Of a stretch of DNA of 64,000 bases, positions 55,447-64,000 are shown piece by piece. Every line of letters begins with the position of its first letter. Position 1 is the stretch's first letter. The DNA lies in contig NZ_LR134508.1 of assembly GCF_900638335.1 (NCBI RefSeq), forward strand, positions 930,001-994,000. The letters are read 5' to 3'. The notes beneath the pieces are model-generated. The model searched no databases. It was not told the DNA's origin and saw only the letters and a program-made list of their open reading frames with translations. The stretch comes from Campylobacter lari. Lineage in GTDB: Bacteria; Campylobacterota; Campylobacteria; Campylobacterales; Campylobacteraceae. The position numbers were made by a program, and so were the translations under genes.

Positions 55447-56574
55447 ATGTCTTTTTTGAAAAAGCTACAGAAATTCCTCAACTGGTCCCCTTCTCCAAAA
55501 CCTTCGATTAATCTTAACGACGAGCTTTACGAGCAGCTTAAATTTTTAAGAATCCCTCTTATTGCTGTTGTAATGATGACATTAATTGGAGCTTTTGGTT
55601 ATATGCTCACAAGCAATTACAACCTTAACGATGCTATTTATCAAGCTGGCATGACTTTTACCACTTTAGGTTATACTGAAGTCAACCCCATACCAACAGC
55701 AGGTAGAATTTTTACTGTTGTATATGTATTATTGACTTTTACAATATTTACTTTTTGCATGGGTTTGGTAATAGAAATAGTAAAAAAAGGTGTTTTGTCT
55801 AAGATTATCAAGGAAAGAAGAATGCTTCATAAAGTTGCAAGATTAAAAAATCATTTTGTAATATGCTATCATAATGATTTTACGATTGAATTAGCACAGC
55901 AATTTAGAGAAAATCACATTCCTTTTGTTGTAGTTGATGAAATTGAAAATTTCAGCGAAATAGCTGAAAAATACAACTATCCTTACTATATAGAAAGCGC
56001 GCCTCATACTAATACAGCTTTTTTAAAAGCCAATCTTTCTAGCGCAAAAGGTGTAATAACTCTCAGTGACAACATAGCGGATAATATAGCTATCATTGCT
56101 TCAGTAAGACTATTTGAAAAGGAATTACAAAGAATCAATCCTTATTTTATATTAGCTAGTTCAAGCAACGAAGATGAAACCGAAAAACTCAAAAAGCTTG
56201 GAGCTAACTCTATAGTTTCTGCTGCAAAATTAGTCGCGCAAAGACTTAGCGCTATGTCAGCAAGACCAGATATGGAAAATTTATTAGAAAATTATCTTTA
56301 CAAAAAAAATAGCCCTATTGATTTAGAAGAAATAAAAATACCTGATGAATCATGGGTGAGATTTAAAAGATTAAAAGAAATTCACTTAAGAGATATGGCA
56401 AATGTGAGTATAGTAGGAATTATAGAAAATAAAAAATTCACTCCCATGCCAAGAGGCGATACTCTAATAAGCACTGGAGCAAAATTATTACTTGTTGGTA
56501 CAGCTGATAGCATAAAAATAGCTAAAAAAATTATCAAAAATAAACAAAAACCTGATGAGTTAAAATATATTTAA
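55447..56574 (+). CDS. RCK-type potassium channel protein with unusual pore and nucleotide site
   Basis: This 375-residue protein has two membrane helices (about 33-56 and 88-111) flanking a pore loop, then two cytoplasmic halves of an RCK (TrkA-N and TrkA-C) domain from about 136 to the end. The pore motif is TTLGYTE (72-78) instead of the common TVGYGD. The first Rossmann turn, normally GxGxxG, reads CYHNDF (140-145), so all three glycines are missing. The overall design matches MthK and Kch-type channels. The ligand or gating signal is unknown. It may be co-transcribed with rpmB. Confidence 0.85.
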   Translation: MSFLKKLQKFLNWSPSPKPSINLNDELYEQLKFLRIPLIAVVMMTLIGAFGYMLTSNYNLNDAIYQAGMTFTTLGYTEVNPIPTAGRIFTVVYVLLTFTIFTFCMGLVIEIVKKGVLSKIIKERRMLHKVARLKNHFVICYHNDFTIELAQQFRENHIPFVVVDEIENFSEIAEKYNYPYYIESAPHTNTAFLKANLSSAKGVITLSDNIADNIAIIASVRLFEKELQRINPYFILASSSNEDETEKLKKLGANSIVSAAKLVAQRLSAMSARPDMENLLENYLYKKNSPIDLEEIKIPDESWVRFKRLKEIHLRDMANVSIVGIIENKKFTPMPRGDTLISTGAKLLLVGTADSIKIAKKIIKNKQKPDELKYI

Positions 56575-56624
56575 CATAATCTAAAGTATAATTTAATTAG
56601 GAAATTTTAAATTAGGAGATACAA

Positions 56625-56840
56625 ATGTTACATGAATATAGAGATTTAATCACTGAGTTAAAGGGCAAAGACAAGCACTTTGATAAATTATTTGAAGAAC
56701 ATAATGAATTAGATCATAAAATTAAAGATGCAGAAGAAGGTAGAATTCACCTAGATAGCCTTGAAATAGCAAATTTGAAAAAAGAAAAATTAAAATTAAA
56801 AGATGAGTTAAATACTTACTTATCAAAATATAAAAAATAA
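56625..56840 (+). CDS. YdcH/DUF465-family small protein
   Basis: This 71-residue, highly charged helical protein fits DUF465 (YdcH): MLHEYRDLITELKGKDKHFDKLFEEHNELDHKI in the first half, then LKKEKLKLKDELNTYLSKY. Such proteins form helical hairpins; their function is unclear. It has AGGAG before the ATG and sits directly upstream of the cytosolic chemoreceptor, the same pair as in C. jejuni. Confidence 0.85.
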   Translation: MLHEYRDLITELKGKDKHFDKLFEEHNELDHKIKDAEEGRIHLDSLEIANLKKEKLKLKDELNTYLSKYKK

Positions 56841-56867
56841 CTCTATACTTTAATTTTAAGGATAAAC

Positions 56868-57992
56868 ATGTTTGGAAAAAATAATAAAAACAATGAGCTT
56901 AAGAATTTACAAGATAGAATTCAATTCCTAGAAGAAGAAAATAAAAAACTTCTTTCAGAAAAACAAGAATTAATTAATAAGTATGAAAATCAACTTCAAA
57001 ATAATTGCGGAAAAACTGATCTAGAAACACATCTTTTGGAAATGCTATTAGCTGGTGTTTTGAAAGGTATTGCAAATGTTCAAGGCGATATGCAAGAAAA
57101 TGTAAATAAAGCAGAAATGATTTCTCAATACTCAGACTCATCATTGGAAGATATGCAAGAATTAAATTCCATAACTCACTCGATCATATCATCTCTTCAA
57201 AGCATTATCGAATCAGCCAATCGTTCTAGAGATACAGCTGGAAATTTACACCGTAGTGTTGATGAGATTACCAATGTTATCAACTTGATCAAAGATGTAT
57301 CAGATCAAACCAATCTTTTAGCTTTAAATGCTGCAATTGAAGCTGCACGTGCAGGAGAGCATGGACGAGGTTTTGCTGTTGTTGCTGATGAAGTAAGAAA
57401 ACTTGCTGAAAAAACTCAAAAAGCAACCTCGGAAGTTGAATTAAATATTAATTTATTAAAACAAAATGCTGATGAAATGTATGGACAAAGCGAGCAGGTA
57501 GAAAAAGTATCACTTGAATCTAATGAACATATTGTACAATTTTCAAGCAAATTCACACAATTGATTTCCAATGCAAATTCTACCAGCTCTCATGCCAAAA
57601 GCATTACATCAGAAATATTTATTTCATTAGCTAAATTAGATCATATTGCTTTTAAATTAAATGGATACAATGAAATTATTCATACTTCAGGTAAAACATT
57701 AGCAGATCATTTAAGCTGTAGACTTGCAAAATGGATAGCAGGTATAGGTAAAGAAAGATTTTCTAGTGGAAGAGCTTTTGGAAAATTAAATTTACCTCAC
57801 CAAAAAGTACATGAAAACATCAACCAAGCTATCGCTTTAGCACATGAAGAAGATACAAATAACAATTTAGTTCAAAATCAAATTTTAGATAAATGTTCAA
57901 ATGCTGAAAAAGCTTCAGATGATTTGTTCGAAATCTTTAAAGAAATGCTTAATGAAAAAGATCCAAACATTGAACACAAAGAAGAAAAATGA
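56868..57992 (+). CDS. Cytosolic methyl-accepting chemotaxis protein with CZB domain
   Basis: This 374-residue receptor has no membrane helix. A coiled coil at about 8-45 leads into the MCP signalling domain with the conserved hairpin tip [19 protein letters not shown] (158-176). The C-terminus carries a chemoreceptor zinc-binding (CZB) domain at about 275-320: [10 protein letters not shown], then [10 protein letters not shown], with zinc ligands His, Cys and two His. CZB receptors respond to zinc or hypochlorous acid in other bacteria; the signal here is not known. AAGGA precedes the ATG. Confidence 0.88.
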   Translation: MFGKNNKNNELKNLQDRIQFLEEENKKLLSEKQELINKYENQLQNNCGKTDLETHLLEMLLAGVLKGIANVQGDMQENVNKAEMISQYSDSSLEDMQELNSITHSIISSLQSIIESANRSRDTAGNLHRSVDEITNVINLIKDVSDQTNLLALNAAIEAARAGEHGRGFAVVADEVRKLAEKTQKATSEVELNINLLKQNADEMYGQSEQVEKVSLESNEHIVQFSSKFTQLISNANSTSSHAKSITSEIFISLAKLDHIAFKLNGYNEIIHTSGKTLADHLSCRLAKWIAGIGKERFSSGRAFGKLNLPHQKVHENINQAIALAHEEDTNNNLVQNQILDKCSNAEKASDDLFEIFKEMLNEKDPNIEHKEEK

Positions 57993-57998
57993 AAAATA

Positions 57999-58023
57999 AA
58001 AGGTAAGCTTAATTCTTACCTTT
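57999..58023. terminator. Bidirectional hairpin between the chemoreceptor and Nudix genes
   Basis: A 9-bp stem (AAAGGTAAG / CTTACCTTT) with a 7-nt loop overlaps the end of the convergent Nudix gene. Confidence 0.65.
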
Positions 58024-58578
58024 AAACCACAAATACGCATATTCAAGCAAAGGAGTCTTAATAGGATTTTCTTTTGAAAATTGCTCAAAATCTTTTCTTT
58101 TTATCCACACCGCTTGAATATCTTCTCCTTCAATTCCACCACCATAGCCAATTTTATCATCTTCACTAATTTCAGCATAGAATAAAAACTGCCTGCTAAC
58201 ACCTGAGCCAAGACCTGTATAAAACTCCCCTATTTTTTCTATATATTTAGGTGCATAACCTAGTTCCTCTATACATTCTTCTTTGGCTATTTCCTCCAAA
58301 CTCAATTTTTTATCAACAAGTCCTGAGCAAAGTTCTATACTAAATCCTATTTCATCTAAATGCAAATTATTACGTTTATGATAATCCCACAAGGGGATTC
58401 TAAATTGTTTTACAAAAACAAAAGAATCTTTTTGAGTATGATATAAAAAAATAGAAACACTATCCAATGCTTCTATAAAATCCCAAGTATATTTTTTATT
58501 ATCCTTGCCTATATAAGTATATCTTTTTGGTTTAATATATTTTGAGTTAGAAAATTGCTCTTCTTGTAAATTTTTCAT
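58009..58578 (-). CDS. Nudix hydrolase, UDP-sugar diphosphatase-like (NUDT14 type)
   Basis: This 189-residue protein has a Nudix fold. Its Nudix box reads GLVDKKLSLEEIAKEECIEELGY. Compared with the standard GX5EX7REUXEEXGU it has Leu for the first Glu and Glu for Arg. This is the pattern I know from the NUDT14 group of UDP-glucose/ADP-ribose diphosphatases (phrases like DKxxSxEExAxEExxEECGY). The central catalytic Glu cluster is kept. It probably cleaves a nucleotide sugar; the substrate is inferred from the family only. It is convergent with the chemoreceptor gene. Confidence 0.8.
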   Translation of the reverse strand: MKNLQEEQFSNSKYIKPKRYTYIGKDNKKYTWDFIEALDSVSIFLYHTQKDSFVFVKQFRIPLWDYHKRNNLHLDEIGFSIELCSGLVDKKLSLEEIAKEECIEELGYAPKYIEKIGEFYTGLGSGVSRQFLFYAEISEDDKIGYGGGIEGEDIQAVWIKRKDFEQFSKENPIKTPLLEYAYLWFKGKN

Positions 58579-58649
58579 ATATAATCCTTATTATTTTTTA
58601 CATCTATTATAACAAAAAACACAAGTAAGAAATTAAAATATAGAAAGAA

Positions 58650-58677
58650 GAGTTGCTCTTGAAGAAAAAAGCAACTC
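58650..58677 (-). terminator. Terminator of groES-groEL
   Basis: An 8-bp stem (GAGTTGCT / AGCAACTC on either strand) with a 12-nt loop lies just after the groEL stop. T-rich sequence follows on the minus strand. Confidence 0.65.
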
Positions 58678-58705
58678 CAAAGGAAGTTAAAAATTTTAGA
58701 TGGTA

Positions 58706-60346
<1,641 letters not shown>

Positions 60347-60356
60347 TTATCCTTTT

Positions 60357-60617
60357 TTATTTAATAATCCCTAAAACATCTTCGACATTAAGAACTAAAT
60401 ACTCTTCATTATCAAGTTTAATTTCAGTCCCACCGTATTTTGCAAACATTACTTTATCATTTACTTTAATATCTTCTATTTCTTTGCTTACTGCAACAAC
60501 TTCACCATTTAGTGGTTTTTCTTTAGCATTATCTGGTATAATAATCCCAGAAGCAGTAGTTTTCATTTCTTCTAAGCGTTTTACTAAAATACGCTTTCCT
60601 AGAGGTTGAAAATTCAT
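60357..60617 (-). CDS. groS: 10 kDa co-chaperonin GroES
   Basis: GroES is the lid of the chaperonin chamber. The 86-residue protein has [33 protein letters not shown] in its first part, containing the mobile loop that contacts GroEL, and [21 protein letters not shown] near the end. It is the first gene of the groES-groEL operon. Confidence 0.98.
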   Translation of the reverse strand: MNFQPLGKRILVKRLEEMKTTASGIIIPDNAKEKPLNGEVVAVSKEIEDIKVNDKVMFAKYGGTEIKLDNEEYLVLNVEDVLGIIK

Positions 60618-60645
60618 TTTTTATCCTTTCTAAAATGTGCCATTT

Positions 60646-60672
60646 TTAGCACTCTTTGTTTTTGAGTGATAG
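60646..60672 (-). promoter_or_regulatory. CIRCE element (HrcA operator) of groES-groEL
   Basis: TTAGCACTC (60646-60654), a 9-bp spacer and GAGTGATAG (60664-60672) match the CIRCE consensus TTAGCACTC-N9-GAGTGCTAA, with two changes in the second half. It overlaps the transcription start region, so HrcA would repress the operon. Confidence 0.88.
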
Positions 60673-60673
60673 A

Positions 60674-60702
60674 ATTATACATTAAAGAAAGTTAATTGTC
60701 AA
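60674..60702 (-). promoter_or_regulatory. Sigma-70 promoter of groES-groEL
   Basis: On the minus strand a perfect TTGACA (60697-60702) is followed 17 bp later by a perfect TATAAT (60674-60679). A consensus -35 box is rare in Campylobacter, and this promoter should be very strong when HrcA is off. Confidence 0.9.
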
Positions 60703-60715
60703 TAAACTAAGTAAA

Positions 60716-60762
60716 ATATATCATATAAGTTTAGTCTATTACACTAAATTTATATGATATAT
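60716..60762. promoter_or_regulatory. Long inverted repeat upstream of the AsmA-like gene
   Basis: Two 20-bp arms (60716-60735 and 60743-60762) match at 19 positions with a 7-bp spacer. The one mismatch would be a G-U pair in RNA, so the transcript could form an unbroken 20-bp hairpin. It ends 17 bp before the ATG at 60780. It could be a protein operator or a translation-control hairpin. Confidence 0.6.
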
Positions 60763-60779
60763 TATTATAAAGGTTTCTT

Positions 60780-63323
60780 ATGAAAAAAATTCTTTACGTT
60801 CTTTTAGGTGTAGTATGCGTAGCATTGATAGCCATATATACATTATTATTTACAAGTATAGGCAATGCTTTTTTAAAGCCAAGAATCGAAACGATTATTG
60901 CTCAAAAAAGCGGTATGAATGTTAAATTTGAAAATTTTAAAATTAGTTTTTCACAACTTGACATTAAAGCAAATATTGATGATAAATTTTTTGCTAATAT
61001 AGAAGGTGGTATATCACCTTTAAGACTAGGATTTGATTTAAATTATCTTTTAGGACTTAAACAAAATTATATTCAAAATCTTGGCTTAAAAAGCGATAAA
61101 GATTTTACATTCAAGGGTAATGTTGTAGGTAAAAGTAGTGATTTTTCAGTAAAAGGAAATGGATTTTTGTTTGATTCTAATCTTAGTTTAGATGCAAAAA
61201 TCGTTGATTTTTCCCCTATAAATCTTGAATTTATTGGAAAAAATATAGATTTAGCTCAAATTTTAGATTTTGCTAATCTACCAAGATATGCTCAAGGAAA
61301 AATTAGTATTATAAGCGATATACAAGCTAAAGATTTAAAACCAAATGGTAATGCTTTGATTAATTTTTACACAAGTTCTATCAATAATACTCTCATTGAA
61401 AAAGATTTTAATCTAAGCTTGCCAAAACAAAGTTATATAAAAGGTGAGATAAGATCTTTAATCCAAAACAATGAAGTTATTTCTAAAAGTGAAATTTTAA
61501 GCAACTTCTTCAAACTTTATACACAAAAAAGTATTTATGATATAGCAAAACAAAGCTTAACTAGCGATTTTGATATCAAAATAGATGATTTTAATCAATT
61601 TTCATCTCTAGCCAAAATGAAACTCCAAGGTAAAAGTCAAATTCAAGGTAATTTACTTTTTGCAAGCAATCAATTGCAAAAATTAGATGCTAACTTACTT
61701 GGATTTGGTGGTAGCTTAAAAGCTGTTTTAGAAAATAATAATCTTAATATCAATACAACTAATATAGAAGTAGCAGAGCTTTTAAAGACTATCTCTATGC
61801 CTGCTTTTATTAATTCTAAATTAATTTTAGATTTAAAAGCACAAGGGCTTGATTTTAAAAATTTCAATCTAAATACTAGATTAAATAATGCAAATATAAA
61901 TGTTATAGAATTTAAAAAACTAAGTAATCTCGATTTTCCAAAAACAACTTTTAATCTACGAGCTAAAGCAAATGCGAAAAATTCTTTGATTGATTATGAA
62001 GCTTTACTTGATTCAAACATAGCAAAAATACCTCAACTAAAAGGCTCTTATAATCTTACAAACAAAGATTTAAATGCACAAATTAGTGCTTTTGTAGATA
62101 ATCTTAACAAATTAAAGCCTTTAACCAAACAAGATCTCAATGGGCCTTTAAATTTAGATGCCAAAGTTGATCTCAAGGCAAATCAAATTCAAAATCTTGA
62201 TGCAAATATTAAAATCATGCAAGGGCTTATCAATGCAAAATCTAATGGAAAAAGTTTACAAGCAAAGGTTGATAATATAAAATTAGAACAACTTTTTCCT
62301 TTAATAGGACAAAAAGTTTTAGCTTATGGAGATATAAATGCTGACATTGATTTAAAAACACTTGATTTTAACAATATTAATGGTGATTTTAAAGCAATCA
62401 TTAATTCTTCTTTTAATGAAATAGAATTATCTAAGCTTTTAGAGAAAAAATTTCCAAAGAATACTTCAGCAAAAATCAATCTTGATGGAAAAATTTCTAG
62501 ATCAATCATTGATTTTAATGCTAAAGCTCTAAGTTCATTTGCAAATATTAATTCATTAAAAGGCAAATTTGATCTTAATCAAATGGCTCTAGCAAGCACT
62601 TATAATATTTCATTGCAAGATTTTTCTAAGCTAGGATTTTTAGTCGATAGAAACCTAAAAGGCAAGGCTGATTTTGAAGGAAAATTTGATTTTAAAAACG
62701 CTTTAATAGATGCAAGCATTAATAGCAAAAATATATTTAATGGCTCATTAGATGCCACTTTAAAAAATAATATTTTTAACGCTAAAATGCTAAATACCGA
62801 TCTTTCAAATTTAGCTCAAAGCTTAGATTTGCCTGATTATTATCAAGCAAAATCAAATTTAAGTATCGATTATAATCTTTTAAAAGAAAGTGGCGCGGTG
62901 CTAATGAACTTAGCCGATGGACAGCTTAAGAAAAATCTCATTACAAGTGCTTTAATGCTGCTTTTACAAAAAGATATCACTCAAGATGTATATCGCAACG
63001 GTGAAGCTAAAATAAATATCAACAAAAATCTTATAGATTTAAATTTAAACCTAGTGGCTGATAGGAGCAATATAAACATCAGTAAAGGTAAAGTTGATAC
63101 AAAAAGTACCAAACTAAACATTCCTTTTAATATCGTCATTGATAGAGCAAATTTCAAAGGAATTATAAAAGGAACAACACAAGATCCTAAAGTAAGTCTT
63201 GATACTAAAAGTGTTGTAAATTCTATTGTTAATACCATAGGTGGAAATGCTAGTGATGGCGCTAAAAATACGGGTAAAAAAGTAGATCAAGCAATAGATA
63301 AAATCTTTAACAAACTCTTCTAA
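60780..63323 (+). CDS. AsmA/TamB-like periplasmic protein
   Basis: This 847-residue protein has a single N-terminal membrane helix (KKILYVLLGVVCVALIAIYTLL). A very long run of short beta-strands follows, with motifs such as NLDAKVDLKANQIQNLDANIKI and LDLNINLVADRSNINISKGK near the end. This is the look of the AsmA-like family (bridge-like lipid transfer proteins that span the periplasm, with roles in outer-membrane phospholipid supply). C. jejuni has a gene of this type next to groES. The exact role is inferred. An inverted repeat lies just before the start. Confidence 0.75.
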   Translation: MKKILYVLLGVVCVALIAIYTLLFTSIGNAFLKPRIETIIAQKSGMNVKFENFKISFSQLDIKANIDDKFFANIEGGISPLRLGFDLNYLLGLKQNYIQNLGLKSDKDFTFKGNVVGKSSDFSVKGNGFLFDSNLSLDAKIVDFSPINLEFIGKNIDLAQILDFANLPRYAQGKISIISDIQAKDLKPNGNALINFYTSSINNTLIEKDFNLSLPKQSYIKGEIRSLIQNNEVISKSEILSNFFKLYTQKSIYDIAKQSLTSDFDIKIDDFNQFSSLAKMKLQGKSQIQGNLLFASNQLQKLDANLLGFGGSLKAVLENNNLNINTTNIEVAELLKTISMPAFINSKLILDLKAQGLDFKNFNLNTRLNNANINVIEFKKLSNLDFPKTTFNLRAKANAKNSLIDYEALLDSNIAKIPQLKGSYNLTNKDLNAQISAFVDNLNKLKPLTKQDLNGPLNLDAKVDLKANQIQNLDANIKIMQGLINAKSNGKSLQAKVDNIKLEQLFPLIGQKVLAYGDINADIDLKTLDFNNINGDFKAIINSSFNEIELSKLLEKKFPKNTSAKINLDGKISRSIIDFNAKALSSFANINSLKGKFDLNQMALASTYNISLQDFSKLGFLVDRNLKGKADFEGKFDFKNALIDASINSKNIFNGSLDATLKNNIFNAKMLNTDLSNLAQSLDLPDYYQAKSNLSIDYNLLKESGAVLMNLADGQLKKNLITSALMLLLQKDITQDVYRNGEAKININKNLIDLNLNLVADRSNINISKGKVDTKSTKLNIPFNIVIDRANFKGIIKGTTQDPKVSLDTKSVVNSIVNTIGGNASDGAKNTGKKVDQAIDKIFNKLF

Positions 63324-63326
63324 TAC

Positions 63327-63355
63327 ATCTAGCCTTAAAAAAGGCTAGATTTTTT
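63327..63355 (+). terminator. Terminator of the AsmA-like gene
   Basis: A 10-bp stem (ATCTAGCCTT / AAGGCTAGAT) with an AAAA loop is followed by TTTTT. The end touches the convergent hpf gene. Confidence 0.85.
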
Positions 63356-63872
63356 AAAATAAACCAAATTTACCATCTTTTTTCTTATACAACACTCTCA
63401 TTTTTGCATCTATGTCATTAAAAACTAAAAATACATCTTTACTTGCTTTTAGCTTTTCTAATGCTTCTTCAATTTCTAAAGGTTTATATAGTTCAAGTTC
63501 CATTGGAACTATCTCATCTTCCTCGATCACGCTTGGTAATACTAAATTTTCTTTTATCTCATCTTGATGTTTATGGGTAATATTTTTATCATGCAATCTT
63601 CTTAAAACCTTAGAAATTCTATCAATAGCCAAATCTATAGCAGCATATAAGTCTTTATCTTTTTGTTTTACAACCACTGTATTAATACCAGCTAGGTTAA
63701 TGCTAAATTCAGCCCAAAATCCTTTCTTTCCATGCCTTTCATCAGCACTTATAACACAACGCGCAGAAATCACATCTAAGCCATATTTACTTAAAGCATC
63801 AAAGCTTTTTTCCACATACTCTTTTATAGACTCAGTTAGCTCAAATTGTTTTCCAACTATACTTGTATTCAT
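63354..63872 (-). CDS. hpf: Ribosome hibernation promoting factor, long form (HPF/RaiA)
   Basis: This 172-residue protein has an N-terminal S30AE domain (MNTSIVGKQFELTESIKEYVEKSFDAL, then the KQKDKDLYAAIDLAIDRISKVLRRLHDK segment) that binds the 30S decoding site. A linker of about 25 residues leads to the C-terminal dimerisation domain (EALEKLKASKDVFLVFNDIDAKMRVLYKKKDGKFGLF). Long HPF joins two 70S ribosomes into inactive 100S dimers in stationary phase. Length and domains are complete. AGGAG precedes the ATG. Confidence 0.93.
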   Translation of the reverse strand: MNTSIVGKQFELTESIKEYVEKSFDALSKYGLDVISARCVISADERHGKKGFWAEFSINLAGINTVVVKQKDKDLYAAIDLAIDRISKVLRRLHDKNITHKHQDEIKENLVLPSVIEEDEIVPMELELYKPLEIEEALEKLKASKDVFLVFNDIDAKMRVLYKKKDGKFGLF

Positions 63873-63952
63873 TACTTCTCCTTTTTATGAAGTTAAATAC
63901 ATTATAACACTTTAATCGTAAAAAAAATTAATTTTTTAAACAAAAAATAAAT

Positions 63953-64000
63953 TTAAAATTTTAAGGGATCTAAAATAAGCACACCATCTGCTGAAAGTTT
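63953..64000 (-). CDS. C-terminal end of an unidentified protein (partial)
   Basis: The last 15 codons and stop (TAA at 63953-63955) of a minus-strand gene enter from the right edge: KLSADGVLILDPLKF. The reading frame is open to the edge and its stop lies 80 bp before the hpf ATG region, consistent with a gene upstream of hpf on the same strand. The piece is too short to identify. Confidence 0.45.
   Translation of the reverse strand, partial: KLSADGVLILDPLKF

Overview
The window looks like chromosomal DNA of a thermophilic Campylobacter, most likely the C. lari group. The base composition is very AT-rich. Almost every gene has a recognisable Campylobacter counterpart, and many short runs keep the gene order I remember from C. 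jejuni: glmU-coaBC-uppS-pilD-truA, ffh-rpsP-khpA-rimM-trmD-rplS, cheZ-U32-purE-glyQ, napAGHBLD and dnaQ-rpe-rpmB. The joints between these runs differ from C. jejuni. The species call is inference from gene content and synteny recalled from memory, not from a search. I see no tRNA, rRNA, CRISPR array, insertion sequence or prophage.

Layout. 1-4039: end of a Na+/H+ antiporter, a short-chain dehydrogenase, a secreted ankyrin protein, the DNA repair gene ogt and an EamA-type transporter. 3993-10235: a tightly overlapped minus-strand operon, glmU-coaBC-unknown-uppS-pilD-lptF/G-truA (cell wall, coenzyme A, prepilin processing, LPS export, tRNA modification). 10323-19234: two paralogous autotransporters in direct orientation, each behind a promoter with a poly-G tract (9 and 8 Gs) abutting TATAAT. 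Between them lie fliP, an AEC permease and the folate genes pabBC and pabA. 19228-32022: a long minus-strand block of housekeeping genes (aroG, the ribosome and SRP operon, waaA, glyQ, purE, cheZ). 32213-33643: glnA. 33672-37490: purU, cca, a CiaD-like gene, a TPR protein and a CynX-type transporter. 37493-43738: the periplasmic nitrate reductase operon. 43908-45532: flagellar rod genes behind a sigma-54 promoter. 45667-49659: rpoD and ppk1. 49886-52214: nrfHA nitrite reductase. 52242-53633: a decayed thiC gene with a recognisable TPP riboswitch. 53675-58578: dnaQ, rpe, rpmB, an RCK potassium channel, a YdcH-like protein, a cytosolic CZB chemoreceptor and a Nudix hydrolase. 58706-63872: groEL/groES with a CIRCE element, an AsmA-like protein and a ribosome hibernation factor.

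How the genes work together. Nap reduces nitrate to nitrite and Nrf reduces nitrite to ammonium, which glutamine synthetase can assimilate, so the window carries a full periplasmic nitrate-to-ammonium respiratory route. fliP, flgG, flgG2 and cheZ serve motility and chemotaxis. The most distinctive content is the autotransporter pair, with switchable promoters and identical 3' ends, and the ruined thiC, which suggests loss of de novo synthesis of the thiamin pyrimidine moiety unless another copy exists. I did not find a clear new multi-gene defence or metabolic system.
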